A stretch of DNA of 35,129 nt from contig JAGOJA010000017.1 in the NCBI GenBank assembly GCA_017995345.1, positions 1 through 35,129 of the forward strand. Reading direction: 5' to 3'. The notes below the pieces were generated by a model. That model saw only the letters and a list, made by a program, of their open reading frames with translations. It had not been told where the DNA came from and did no database searches. Both the position numbers and the translations under genes were made by a program. Shown piece by piece: positions 1 to 9,800 of the stretch. The stretch comes from Flavobacterium sp. Its GTDB lineage: Bacteria; Bacteroidota; Bacteroidia; Flavobacteriales; Flavobacteriaceae. How positions within the stretch are numbered: the first letter of the stretch is position 1; every line of letters starts with the position of its first letter.

Positions 1-331
1 GAAAAGGTTTCGAATTCCCAAAAGTGCAATAATCAATTGAATCTACATGCAAGAATTTGATAATCCCTAGATTTCCATCAGAATGCAACAGCGAATAGAT
101 TTTTTTTAGATTCAAATCAATTTCTTCCCTTTCAAATTCAGTATAGTACACTCTAATCCATAAGGTATCTTGATCGTTTTTATCGTAAACCGTCACCGAT
201 CCTGAAAACCGTAATAAATCATCATAGAAAATAGAAACTTTTGAAATCCGATCAAACCGCTCTAAATATCCCAAAAGGGAATCATTTATAGGATAAGATG
301 GTTTTTTAAAAAGCATTACTGGCTCACTCAT
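1..331 (-). CDS. Unrecognised protein, 5' part only (runs off the left edge)
   Basis: An open frame of 110 codons begins at the ATG complementary to 329-331 (MSEPVMLFKKPSY...) and continues without a stop through the window edge, so the C-terminus is missing. The visible part is hydrophilic with alternating charged and aromatic residues. It has no signal peptide or membrane segment, so it is probably cytoplasmic. I do not recognise a family motif. A TAnnTTTG box lies 17 bases upstream of the start on the same strand, which supports the start and the reality of the gene. It is divergent from the PAS kinase at 677. Function unknown. Confidence 0.7.
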   Translation of the reverse strand, partial: MSEPVMLFKKPSYPINDSLLGYLERFDRISKVSIFYDDLLRFSGSVTVYDKNDQDTLWIRVYYTEFEREEIDLNLKKIYSLLHSDGNLGIIKFLHVDSIDYCTFGNSKPF

Positions 332-348
332 TTGAAAAAAATTTGCTG

Positions 349-356
349 CAAATTTA
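349..356 (-). promoter_or_regulatory. Putative -7 box (TAAATTTG) for the left-edge gene
   Basis: The minus strand reads TAAATTTG, an exact match to the Bacteroidota TAnnTTTG box, 17 bases ahead of the start codon. No clear TTG element is seen about 19-21 bases upstream, so the assignment rests on one box and its position. Confidence 0.4.
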
Positions 357-593
357 CATTAAATTAAACTGCGAAGTGGTAATTATTTTGGAATACATAG
401 TTACCAATTCCTGCAATGAAGTAAGCATGAATATAAAATAATTGATAAAAAAAATCCTAAATCTTACCTATCGCGTATCTAAAAACTAAATTCGTAAGAT
501 AAAATTTGTTTTTTTAATCTTTTTTAAACACTAAAAAACCACTTCATTTAGAAAAGTTGCCTTAAATTAATATCGTACTATCTGATAAATATA

Positions 594-601
594 TATTTTT
601 G
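594..601 (+). promoter_or_regulatory. Putative -7 box (TATTTTTG) for the first kinase operon
   Basis: TATTTTTG matches TAnnTTTG and lies 75 bases before the ATG at 677. No convincing -33 TTG is present at the usual spacing. If this box is used, the TTG at 599 cannot be the start codon, which favours the ATG at 677. Confidence 0.35.
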
Positions 602-676
602 TTAAAAACAAATAGATGCCACTATATATACTTTATATTTGACTCCTTAATCCCTTTAAAACATTTAAACCAACTA

Positions 677-2506
677 ATGACAGATAAACTTGAACTTTAT
701 TTCAAGGCTGCACAATCAGCTAAGATTGGTATTTGGAAGTTGGACCTACATACTAATCATGTTTTTTGGGACACCGTTACAAAAAGTATTCTTGAGGTAT
801 CTGAAGATTTTGAGCCTATTTTAAGTAGTGCTATACGTTTTTACACCGAAGGTGAAAATAGAGATCGAATCCAAAGTCATATCGACGTTGCAATATCTAA
901 AGGAATTCCTTTTGATGATAAATTCCAAATAACCACTGCAAAAAATAACATCAAATACATTGAATGTATTTGCCAGATAGAGATGATTGATGGAAAACCT
1001 GCACATTTATTAGGTACTTTTCAGGACATCACAAATGAGCAAAATTTAATTAATGAGCTTCAATTAAATGTAGAGAAATTTTCCTCCATTTTTTCCAGTG
1101 CTAATGATGCTATTTTTATTATCGACACTTCAAACGGGATTATAACAGACTGTAATACACGATCATCTGATCTTACAGGATATGATATTGTTGAACTAAA
1201 AGGCTTCCACAATTCAAAACTTTTCCCTGAAGAATCTAGAAAACAAGTCAATTATATTCTGAATTATAATTTACATAGGAATGAATATACCATAAATGAA
1301 ACCTATATAGAAACAAAATATGGAAAATCAATACCAGTAGAAATAGCTTCGGGTAAAAAATTTCAGGTGGACAATTTCACCTATTTAGTTTGTTATATTA
1401 GAGATATCAGTGAAAGAAAAAATGCCGAAAATAAATTGAATTTACTCTCACTCGCTGCGTCAGGAACGACAGACACCATCGTAATTACCAATGAAAATGG
1501 TAAAGCAGTCTGGGCAAATCAGGCTTATTTAGACCTTACTGGTTTGAGTATGGAAGAAATAATAGGACAAAAACCTGGTTATTTATCTAAAGGGCCAGAA
1601 ACTGATGTACAAACCTCTTTGTTGCTAAGAGAAGCAATCAAAAACAAAGAAAACATAAAAGTCACAATACTCAATTATAATAAAAAAAAGGAAAAATATT
1701 GGTTTGAATTGAATATTTCGACAGTATTTGACAGTAAAAATAACTTTATGAACTTTGTGGGTGTAGGCCGCAATGTCACCTCAAGAATTGAGAAAGAACT
1801 AGAACTCAAACGTTTATTAGAGGTTACAAGCAGTCAAAACAGTAAGTTATATAATTTTACGCATATTGTTTCTCATAATATCCGTTCCCACGCCAGCAAT
1901 TTATCCATGGTGATTGATGTGATCGAAAGTACCGTAGATATTTCAGAAAAACTTTCCTATTTTGATTTGTTTAAAGAGGGAACTGAAAAATTATCGGAAA
2001 CCATTGAGTATTTGAACGAAATTATAACCATTCAGCAAAAAACAAATATTGAGAAAACTAAAATTAATCTAAAACACGAAATCGAAAAAACAAAAATGGC
2101 ATTGAGTTTAGTCATTAAAGAAAGTAAAATAACAATTACTGACACCATTCCAGACGACCTCATTGTTACCGCCATTCCAGCATATTTAGACAGTATTTTA
2201 CTCAATTTATTCACGAATGCAATAAAATATAAATCTCCAGAGCGTAAACCAACCCTAAAAATAGGATATGAGATTATTGAAGGTTATACTGTTTTAAATT
2301 TCAAAGACAATGGATTAGGTTTAGATTTGAAAAAAAATGCCCATAAACTTTTTGGAATGTATAAAACTTTTCACGGCAATGAAGATGCAAAAGGAATTGG
2401 ATTATTTATAACCAAAAACCAACTAGAAGCTATGAATGGAAAAATAGAAATAGAAAGTGAAGTGGGCCAAGGTTCTAATTTTAAAATTTATTTAAATGAA
2501 AAATAA
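677..2506 (+). CDS. Soluble PAS-domain sensor histidine kinase (three PAS domains)
   Basis: A 609-residue cytoplasmic histidine kinase with no membrane segment. Three PAS/PAC units are visible at roughly residues 5-115, 132-245 and 255-370, each ending in a PAC-like D-I-T / D-I-S / N-V-T motif. A short helical linker leads to the H box S-H-N-I-R-S-H with the phosphoacceptor His400. The ATPase domain follows, with the N box around Asn514, the DNG motif at Asp544 and a K-G-I-G-L-F box near 575. The residue after the phosphoacceptor is Asn rather than Glu/Asp, and the usual Pro of the H box is His. The ATG at 677 is chosen over an in-frame TTG at 599 because the PAS domain starts just after it and the upstream residues look like untranslated leader. 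It overlaps the receiver gene by 11 bases, so the two are surely co-expressed. Signal unknown. Confidence 0.9.
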   Translation: MTDKLELYFKAAQSAKIGIWKLDLHTNHVFWDTVTKSILEVSEDFEPILSSAIRFYTEGENRDRIQSHIDVAISKGIPFDDKFQITTAKNNIKYIECICQIEMIDGKPAHLLGTFQDITNEQNLINELQLNVEKFSSIFSSANDAIFIIDTSNGIITDCNTRSSDLTGYDIVELKGFHNSKLFPEESRKQVNYILNYNLHRNEYTINETYIETKYGKSIPVEIASGKKFQVDNFTYLVCYIRDISERKNAENKLNLLSLAASGTTDTIVITNENGKAVWANQAYLDLTGLSMEEIIGQKPGYLSKGPETDVQTSLLLREAIKNKENIKVTILNYNKKKEKYWFELNISTVFDSKNNFMNFVGVGRNVTSRIEKELELKRLLEVTSSQNSKLYNFTHIVSHNIRSHASNLSMVIDVIESTVDISEKLSYFDLFKEGTEKLSETIEYLNEIITIQQKTNIEKTKINLKHEIEKTKMALSLVIKESKITITDTIPDDLIVTAIPAYLDSILLNLFTNAIKYKSPERKPTLKIGYEIIEGYTVLNFKDNGLGLDLKKNAHKLFGMYKTFHGNEDAKGIGLFITKNQLEAMNGKIEIESEVGQGSNFKIYLNEK

Positions 2507-2897
2507 ACTAACCTATATTATTGACGATGATAAATTAACCGTGAAACTAATTAGTATTCTAGTTTCTAAAAATAAGTTTTGTGAAGAAATTCAATCCTTT
2601 AATAATGCGCAAGACGCAATAGATAAATTAAAACAAAATGCCTTAGATAATGGGGTTTTACCCGATGCTATTTTGCTAGATTTGAATATGCCGGTCATGG
2701 ATGGATGGCAGTTTTTAGATGAATTTGTTTTATTGCCCATAAAAAAAGAAATTTCTGTTTTTATTATGACTTCTTCGATCGATCCTGTTGATATCGAAAT
2801 GGCAAAAAAATACAAAATAGTAAAAGACTATGTTGAGAAACCAATTACGACCAAAAAATTAGATGTACTTTGCAAATTAATTGGCAATACAAACTAA
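2496..2897 (+). CDS. Single-domain response regulator (CheY-like), partner of the preceding kinase
   Basis: A 133-residue receiver domain with nothing attached. The acidic pocket is D10-D11-D12. The phosphoacceptor is Asp62 in L-L-D-L-N-M-P, with the conserved Thr92 and with Lys115 in V-E-K-P, so all catalytic receiver residues are present. It starts inside the end of the kinase gene (ATG at 2496, kinase stop at 2504-2506), which indicates translational coupling. With no output domain it must act by protein contact or pass phosphate on in a relay; no histidine phosphotransferase is seen nearby. It resembles the receiver at 15512 in length and motif layout. Confidence 0.92.
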   Translation: MKNKLTYIIDDDKLTVKLISILVSKNKFCEEIQSFNNAQDAIDKLKQNALDNGVLPDAILLDLNMPVMDGWQFLDEFVLLPIKKEISVFIMTSSIDPVDIEMAKKYKIVKDYVEKPITTKKLDVLCKLIGNTN

Positions 2898-2954
2898 TTA
2901 TTATTGAAATAGTAACAAATTACTATCTTGTTCGTCCTATATAAAAAATAAAAG

Positions 2955-3860
2955 ATGAACCCCTTGGAAACAATACTATCTATTAAAAACCTCAACAAAC
3001 GTTATGGTGCACTTCAAGCGCTAAAAAACGTTTCTTTCGATATTCATAAAGGCAATGTGTACGGAATTCTAGGTCCTAATGGGAGCGGAAAATCAACTAC
3101 TTTAGGAATTGTTTTGAATGTGGTCAATAAAACTTCTGGGAAATACAGCTGGTTTGGTGGTACAATGGAAACCCATCAAGCTCTAAAAAAAGTGGGAGCG
3201 ATTATCGAAAGACCTAACTTTTATCCCTACATGACCGGTAAGGAAAACTTAGAGCTGGTTTGTAAAATTAAAGGAATCAACTATGCTAAAGTCAACGAAA
3301 AGTTAGAGTTAGTAGGTTTAACCCATCGACAAAACAGTAAATTCAGTACTTTTTCTTTAGGGATGAAACAGCGGTTAGCCATCGCCTCAGCACTATTAAA
3401 CGATCCTGAAATATTAATTCTAGACGAACCCACTAATGGTTTAGATCCACAGGGAATTCATCAAATTAGAGATATTATCAAACAAATTGCTACCAAAGGA
3501 ACTACTATTTTACTCGCTTCACATTTATTAGATGAAGTAGAAAAAGTATGTACCCATGTTTTAGTATTAAGAAAAGGCGAAATTTTATATACCGGATTAG
3601 TGGATGGTATGTCAGCAAATGAAGGTTTCTTTGAGTTGCAGGCAGATGATATGGAGCATTTAATCGTAGTAGTAAAAATGCATCCTACAGTTAAGAATGT
3701 TGTGAAAGAAGACGGAAAGGTTTTGGTTTATTTGAAAGACAATCTAGAGGCAAGAGAATTGAATCGATTTCTTTTTGAAAAAAACGTAGTATTAAATCAT
3801 TTAGTTAAACGAAAAAATAGCTTGGAAGAACAATTTTTAGAATTGACAAAAAATCAATAA
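2955..3860 (+). CDS. ABC transporter ATP-binding protein
   Basis: A 301-residue ATPase subunit of an ABC-2 type exporter. The Walker A motif G-P-N-G-S-G-K-S-T is at 40-48, the signature S-L-G-M-K-Q-R around 134-140, Walker B I-L-I-L-D-E-P at 153-159 and the switch His190. The region after about 210 is the C-terminal extension typical of the drug- and bacitracin-type exporter ATPases (CcmA/BcrA group). It lies 57 bases after the receiver gene and 49 bases before its permease. The substrate cannot be read from sequence. Cotranscription with the two-component pair is possible because no terminator is seen between them. Confidence 0.93.
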   Translation: MNPLETILSIKNLNKRYGALQALKNVSFDIHKGNVYGILGPNGSGKSTTLGIVLNVVNKTSGKYSWFGGTMETHQALKKVGAIIERPNFYPYMTGKENLELVCKIKGINYAKVNEKLELVGLTHRQNSKFSTFSLGMKQRLAIASALLNDPEILILDEPTNGLDPQGIHQIRDIIKQIATKGTTILLASHLLDEVEKVCTHVLVLRKGEILYTGLVDGMSANEGFFELQADDMEHLIVVVKMHPTVKNVVKEDGKVLVYLKDNLEARELNRFLFEKNVVLNHLVKRKNSLEEQFLELTKNQ

Positions 3861-3909
3861 CAACCTTCTTATCAGGTGCACCATTTAAATCTTAAATCAA
3901 AGTTTAAAA

Positions 3910-4746
3910 ATGAAACGACTTCTCTCAATAGAACTTCAAAAAATATGGAAAAACAAAGCTAGCCGGGTTTTGACATTGACTTATTTTATTCTTTTAACCT
4001 TCATCGCATTAATAGCCTCGATAAAATTTGACTTGGGAATATTCAAATTCCATTTGGCAGAAATGGGAATATTCAACTTCCCTTTTATTTGGCATTTTAA
4101 CACCTACATTGCAGCGATACTGAAATTATTTCTAGCCATTGTGATTGTTTCCATGATGGCCAACGAATACAGTTACGGAACCTTAAAACAAAATTTAATT
4201 GACGGAATGAGTAAAAAGGAATTTATTCAGTCTAAATTTCTAACCGTTGTTTTATTTGCAACCGCATCTACCGTTTTTATTTTTATAATGTCACTCCTTT
4301 TGGGATTTAGCTTTTCATCTTATACTGAACTCAGTATTGTTTTTTCTGATTTAGAATATTTATTAGCCTATTTTATAAAATTAGTGGGTTTTTTCTCGTT
4401 CTGTTTATTTTTAGGGATACTAGTCAAACGTTCTGCTTTTGCGCTGGGATTTCTGTTCGTTTGGAATATTATCGAAGGGGTTATCAAAGGAATTTTGACT
4501 TTCAAAATATTCCCAGATAGTGCAGCAGCTGCTTCTATTATGCAGTTTTTCCCTTTAGAATCGATGTCCAATTTAATTGTTGAGCCCTTTACCCGATTAT
4601 CCTTGGTGAAAAACTTAGGAACACAAATTGGAATAGATCATGTTAAAAAATATGATGTCGAACTATCATCTGTTCTTATAGTTTTATGCTGGACTGTCAT
4701 TTTCATTTTCCTTTCGTACCGATTACTAAAAAACAGAGATTTGTAA
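3910..4746 (+). CDS. ABC-2 family transporter permease
   Basis: A 278-residue integral membrane protein with about six hydrophobic segments. The first is near residues 20-40 and the last near 250-270, the layout of ABC-2 permeases. The loop S-Y-G-T-L-K-Q-N, just after the second membrane segment, is typical of these permeases. It directly follows the ATPase gene at 2955, and the two form one exporter or self-resistance unit of unknown substrate. No terminator follows. The stop codon abuts a TAnnTTTG box that probably serves the next gene. Confidence 0.88.
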   Translation: MKRLLSIELQKIWKNKASRVLTLTYFILLTFIALIASIKFDLGIFKFHLAEMGIFNFPFIWHFNTYIAAILKLFLAIVIVSMMANEYSYGTLKQNLIDGMSKKEFIQSKFLTVVLFATASTVFIFIMSLLLGFSFSSYTELSIVFSDLEYLLAYFIKLVGFFSFCLFLGILVKRSAFALGFLFVWNIIEGVIKGILTFKIFPDSAAAASIMQFFPLESMSNLIVEPFTRLSLVKNLGTQIGIDHVKKYDVELSSVLIVLCWTVIFIFLSYRLLKNRDL

Positions 4747-4754
4747 TATCTTTG
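4747..4754 (+). promoter_or_regulatory. Putative -7 box (TATCTTTG) directly before a T9SS cargo gene
   Basis: TATCTTTG matches TAnnTTTG exactly and begins one base after the permease stop codon. It ends only 7 bases before the ATG at 4762, so transcription from it would start at or next to the ATG. No -33 TTG is evident at 19-21 bases upstream. Confidence 0.4.
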
Positions 4755-4761
4755 TGAGGCT

Positions 4762-6852
4762 ATGACATCTGTAAAAACAATATTGTTTTATATTTTCATT
4801 TGTTGCATTTCGGCTAATGCAACTGCACAATACATTACAGTAAACGACTCTTATACAGCTGACCAACTAGTAGCCGATGTTTTAGTAAACAGCTCCTGCG
4901 CAACTACTTCTAACGCATTAGCTTCTGGAGATAATTTTTCTGGAACTCAAAAAAGCTATGCTTATTTTAATTTAGGAACCAGTAATTTTCCCTTCAAAGA
5001 AGGCGTTGTTTTAAGTACTTGGAGCAGTCAAAACTCTATAGGTCCATTTGTAAAAAACAGAGGTGGAGGAAACGAAATGTGGTCAGGTGATTCAGATTTA
5101 GAGCATGTGTTGAATTTAACACAAACTAAAAACGCTACTGTCCTAGAATTTGACTTTATACCATTAACAAATTTTATCAGCTTTAATTATATTTTTGCTT
5201 CTAATGAATATCAGGATTATTATCCCTGTAACTTTTCGGATGGATTTGCTTTTTTAATCAAAGAAAAAGGAAGTGCGGGACCCTATCAAAATTTAGCCGT
5301 ATTGCCTAACAGCCCGACTCCAGTTTCCTCTAAAAATGTGCGTCCTTTTATCCCGCCTTTCAATAATAATAGTACGGGATTTAGTAGCCCTGGTTGTCCT
5401 CCTAAAAACGAGAACTATTTTGCAGGATATAACGATAGTTCCAGCCCCATCAATTACAGTGCGCAAACTGTAGTTTTGAATGCTCAAAGTGCCGTTATTG
5501 CAGGCAAAACATACCATATTAAATTAGTCATTGCTGATGATCAAAATGTTGATTTTGACTCAGCAGTATTTCTTGAAGCTGGAAGTTTTTTGCCAAAAAT
5601 TGACTTGGGACCAGACCAAACAATATGTTATGGCGACAAAACTGTTCTTGACACCGGCTTTACAGACAGTACTTACACTTACGAATGGTTGAAAGACGGC
5701 ATAGTCGATCCCTTGCAAACTACCAACAAATATCAAGTTACTGATCCTGGCACTTATTCCGTTAATGTTACTATTTATGGAAGTTGCATTGCCGTTGGGA
5801 AAACAACGGTAAATTACACGAGGCCGATAACAAAAACGCTTACACAATGCGGAGACAATACTGCTAATGCTACATTTGATTTAACGCAACTAAGTTCCAG
5901 TATAAATAAAGGGACTACTGATACTGTAGATTATTATGAAACAGTAATAGCAGAACAAAATCAAACTCCAAAAATCACTAATCCTTCTGCTTATACATCA
6001 ACATCTAAAATTATATATGCCAGAGTTACAAATCTTTCGGGATGTGTAAATTACGCCGAAATAACACTAACCGTTTTAAGCACTTCAATCCCTGTTCAAA
6101 CGCTTAGTTTCTGTGATAATGATGGGGTTCAAGACGAGATTTTTTCATTTGATTTAAAAAAAGATATAAATCCAAAAATTTTACCAGAAGTGGTTGCACC
6201 TTTTTTTGTTACAGGATATTATTTGAGTGCACATGATGCCGCCAAAAATTCAAACCCAATACATAATAATTACACCAACACAATAAATCCTCAAACTATT
6301 TTTGCGCGAATTGAAAATGGTTTTGATTGTTATGGTATATACGAGATAGAGCTAAACATCAACATCTACAGCAATGCTGTGCCAGAAATAATAAGCAATG
6401 TGGTTGTCAATGATTTCTCTGGAAATAATAATACGGTAACAATTGAAACTACTACAGCTGGAGATTATGAATATTCACTGGATGGAACTATTTTTCAATC
6501 CAATGCCATATTTACCAATGTTCCTGCTGGAACTTACACTGTATGTGCAAGAGACAAAATGAGTTGTGGCGCATCGACTTTGACCATTTATGTGCTTGAC
6601 TATCCCCGTTTTTTTACGCCAAACGATGATGGCTTTAATGATTTATGGACCATCAAAAACCTGAATTTATTCCCAAAATCAACCTTATATATTTTTGATC
6701 GCTACGGAAAGTTACTGAAACAATTAGCAGTCATGAGCAACGGCTGGAACGGTACTTTCAATGGTTATGCATTGCCTGCTGATGATTATTGGTTTCATTT
6801 AAACTTTGAAAACGGCAAAATAATAAAAGGTCATTTTTCATTAAAAAGATAA
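4762..6852 (+). CDS. Secreted T9SS cargo with choice-of-anchor L domain and type B sorting domain
   Basis: A 696-residue exported protein. A signal peptide (about 22 residues ending A-T-A-Q) is followed by a domain at about 24-270 that looks like the choice-of-anchor L region: S-Y-T-A-D-Q-L-V early, then G-V-V-L-S-T and N-Y-I-F-A-S-N-E-Y. Ig-like/PKD-like beta domains follow from about 275. The last ~90 residues are the gliding-motility/T9SS type B C-terminal domain, with F-F-T-P-N-D-D-G-F-N-D, D-R-Y-G-K-L and a final G-H-F-S-L-K-R. Such proteins cross the outer membrane through the type IX secretion system and are usually released or surface-bound adhesins; the ligand here is unknown. It sits 24 bases before another cargo gene with a near-identical C-terminal domain, which suggests a shared role and probable cotranscription. 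Confidence 0.9.
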   Translation: MTSVKTILFYIFICCISANATAQYITVNDSYTADQLVADVLVNSSCATTSNALASGDNFSGTQKSYAYFNLGTSNFPFKEGVVLSTWSSQNSIGPFVKNRGGGNEMWSGDSDLEHVLNLTQTKNATVLEFDFIPLTNFISFNYIFASNEYQDYYPCNFSDGFAFLIKEKGSAGPYQNLAVLPNSPTPVSSKNVRPFIPPFNNNSTGFSSPGCPPKNENYFAGYNDSSSPINYSAQTVVLNAQSAVIAGKTYHIKLVIADDQNVDFDSAVFLEAGSFLPKIDLGPDQTICYGDKTVLDTGFTDSTYTYEWLKDGIVDPLQTTNKYQVTDPGTYSVNVTIYGSCIAVGKTTVNYTRPITKTLTQCGDNTANATFDLTQLSSSINKGTTDTVDYYETVIAEQNQTPKITNPSAYTSTSKIIYARVTNLSGCVNYAEITLTVLSTSIPVQTLSFCDNDGVQDEIFSFDLKKDINPKILPEVVAPFFVTGYYLSAHDAAKNSNPIHNNYTNTINPQTIFARIENGFDCYGIYEIELNINIYSNAVPEIISNVVVNDFSGNNNTVTIETTTAGDYEYSLDGTIFQSNAIFTNVPAGTYTVCARDKMSCGASTLTIYVLDYPRFFTPNDDGFNDLWTIKNLNLFPKSTLYIFDRYGKLLKQLAVMSNGWNGTFNGYALPADDYWFHLNFENGKIIKGHFSLKR

Positions 6853-6864
6853 TAAAAATTTTTC

Positions 6865-6872
6865 TATTTTTA
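6865..6872 (+). promoter_or_regulatory. Near-match -7 box (TATTTTTA) before the second cargo gene
   Basis: TATTTTTA differs from TAnnTTTG at the last base and lies 4 bases before the ATG at 6877. Its position mirrors the box ahead of the first cargo gene, but the imperfect match and the 24-base intergenic gap also fit simple read-through. Confidence 0.2.
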
Positions 6873-6876
6873 GCAA

Positions 6877-9800
6877 ATGAAAAAAACTTTACTCGTCGTC
6901 TTTACCCTTTTTTCCGTCAGTTGTTTCTCGCAGTTTAGCAAAACACATTATATTCCGCCATTGACCTGTGCCACAAATTTAGCAGGAGACCAATATTTAT
7001 ATATTTCTACACCAAGCGCTACAAATGTAAATTTTAAAATTATTGCAAATGGAGTAACTATTGTTAGTGATGTAATAAAAAACACCACACCTTATATTCA
7101 CTTTATAGGACAAGGTTCAGACACTCAATTATTTACTCCAAAAACTAATATTGGAACTGTACCTAATAAGGGATTTATAATTGAATCCGAGGATTTAATT
7201 TATGTAAGTGTTAGGGTTAATGCAGGCGTAACCCAAAACGGCAATTATAATCATGCAGGTGGACTTGTATCTAAAGGAAATAGTGCTCTTGGTAAAGAAT
7301 TTAGACTTGGAGCTATGCTCAATCCTGTTTATGATAGCAGTGTATTAAATTTTGCTTCGATACTACCAACTGAGAATAATACTAAAGTTACGATTTCGAA
7401 TATTCCAATTGGAACAATGCTGTCAAACGGAATCACTATTACTGGGCCAATAACAGTTACTTTAAACAAAAATGAAAGTTATGTTTTAGCTCTAGAAAAT
7501 TACGACTATACTGTTTCCAACAGCTCTAAAATGATTGGAGCTCTAGTTGAATCAGACAAACCGATAGTTGTCAATTCGGGTTCTTTTGGAGGAAGTAACA
7601 GTACCATTGTTAATGCTCAAGGAAATCCCACTGGAAGAGATGTTGGTTTTGATCAAATTGTTCCATTAGAAAAAACGGGAAAGGAATACATCTTTGTAAA
7701 AGGCCTCGGTACCGATGAATTAGAACGTGTTTTATTAATTGCTAGTACAGACCAAACTAAAATTTTCATAAACGGCTCGGCTACTGCAATTACAACTTTA
7801 AGCAGAGGCCAGTATTTTGATATTGATGGGAGTCAATTTATAAATGGAAATTTATTTATTGAAACATCCGAAAATGTTGCTGCTTACCAAAGTATAGGTG
7901 GGAACAATTCACCAGCAAACCAAAATTTATTTTTTGTTCCACCACTAAATTGTTCGACGCCAAACACTGTGGATAACATACCAGCTATTCAATCTATTGG
8001 AAATACCAATTATAACGGCGGATTGAATATCGTTACCGAGAAAGGGGCAACTGTTACTATAGGTGGATTTCCAATAAATGCCACTGCTGTGCCCGTAACA
8101 GGGAATCTAAATTTTGTACGGTATTCTCTTTCTAATTTGACTGGGAATATTGCGGTCAAATCTACCAGACAAGTGTATGTTTCCTACTTTGGAACCAATG
8201 GCGCAGCAACTTATGGTGGCTATTATTCAGGGTTTGACACTAAACCAGAGATTGTTACAGATAAACTTTCCATCTCCAATTCTTCTTGCATTCCTAATGT
8301 TGTTTTGAAAATCAGCACTTTATCTTCTTACGATACTTTTCAGTGGTATTTCAATAACAATCCCATTGCTGGAGCTAACTCAAATTCTCATACACCCACA
8401 CAATCAGGATATTATCAAGTAAAGGGAAGTATTGTGGGTTGCCCACTAGTTGTTCCTATTTTCTCAGACAAGATTCCGGTCAGCGATTGTCCATTGGATT
8501 CAGATAACGACGGCACCAATAATAACATAGACATTGATTTTGATAATGATGGAATAACTAATGATAAGGAAGCCAATATTTCTACATTTAATCAGTCAAA
8601 TACCACTGTAAGTCCAGATTACAATGCTACGATTACTGGAACTGGAACGATTAACGGAAAACCATTATATGGATTTACATCTGCAGTTCCGGCTGGAATA
8701 ACAAATTCCATATCTTATACTTTAAATCTAACAAAAACAGAAAGCATTAGTATTTGCTACATTTCACAGGATAATCCAAACCAAACTACTAATGTTTCTG
8801 ATTATTTAAATGCAGAAGGTGATTTTGTAATAAAAGTTCCTTCGGACAAAACAATAACTTTGACTGACCCGCAAAATCAATTGCTCGTCGATACTAATTA
8901 TGACGGAATTTATGAAAGTGGCGTTACTGAGTTCTCTTCTTTTGAAATCCGATTTCGTCTAAAAAGCACAACTCCACTAGCTCCAGGTTCAGGAAGCTTT
9001 CAACTTTCATCCTATCTCACTAATTCTGTTACTTTCACTCATACTAATCTATCCGAAACAACTGCTAATAAAGCTGTTTTTATGATTAGCCATACTCAAG
9101 TTTTTGATTCAGATTTAGATACGATTCCTGATTTATTAGACATTGATAGCGACAATGATGGAATTCCAGATACAATTGAAGCTCAAGGAAAGGGTTTCAA
9201 AGTTTTTTTTGGAACTGACACTAATAAAAATGGGTTAGACAATACATTCGAACCCAGAATTGTACCAATCGATACCGATTCAGATGGAATTCCAGATTAT
9301 CGGGATGTTGATAGCGATAATGATGGTATTTATGATTTAGTAGAAACAGGCCACAACGCTATTGATGCCAATAAAGATGGGATTATAGATGGTGTCCCTA
9401 TTTCCTTTGGAACAAATGGACTTTTTGACAGCCTTGAAACCGCTCCCGATAACGGTAAACTAAATTATACTGGTACTGACACTGATACTGATGGAACATT
9501 AAATTACATTGATTTAGATAGTGATAATGACTCATGTTTTGATGTTTTAGAAGCCGGTTTTAATGATCCTGACAATAATGGCATTTTAGGAAATAATGCA
9601 TTCACCGTTGATGCAAAAGGAAAAGTTACAAGTGGTATTGGCTATACAACTCCAAATAACAATTACGTAATTGCTGCGCCAATACTAATAACTACACAGC
9701 CTCAAGCTGCGCCAACGTGCGAATTAGAAAACACATCAATTACACTACTAGACAATGGTGGAAACACCTATCAATGGGAACTTTCAACAGATGGAACCAC

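Larger units (their letters stand above)
332..676. other. Intergenic region between divergent genes
   Basis: About 345 bases separate the left-edge gene from the kinase. The stretch is very AT-rich and holds one -7 box for each direction (349-356 minus, 594-601 plus). I see no hairpin terminator, tRNA, small reading frame with coding character or repeat. The kinase frame can be extended back to a TTG at 599, but that TTG overlaps the plus-strand -7 box, so the extension is probably leader rather than protein. Confidence 0.5.

Noticed and set aside
375..403. GGTAA/TTACC inverted repeat upstream of the left-edge gene
   Set aside because: Short arms with an 18-19 base spacer; expected by chance in AT-rich sequence.
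599..676. N-terminal extension of the first kinase from a TTG at 599
   Set aside because: The TTG overlaps a TAnnTTTG box, and the PAS domain begins right after the ATG at 677; the extension has no conserved character.
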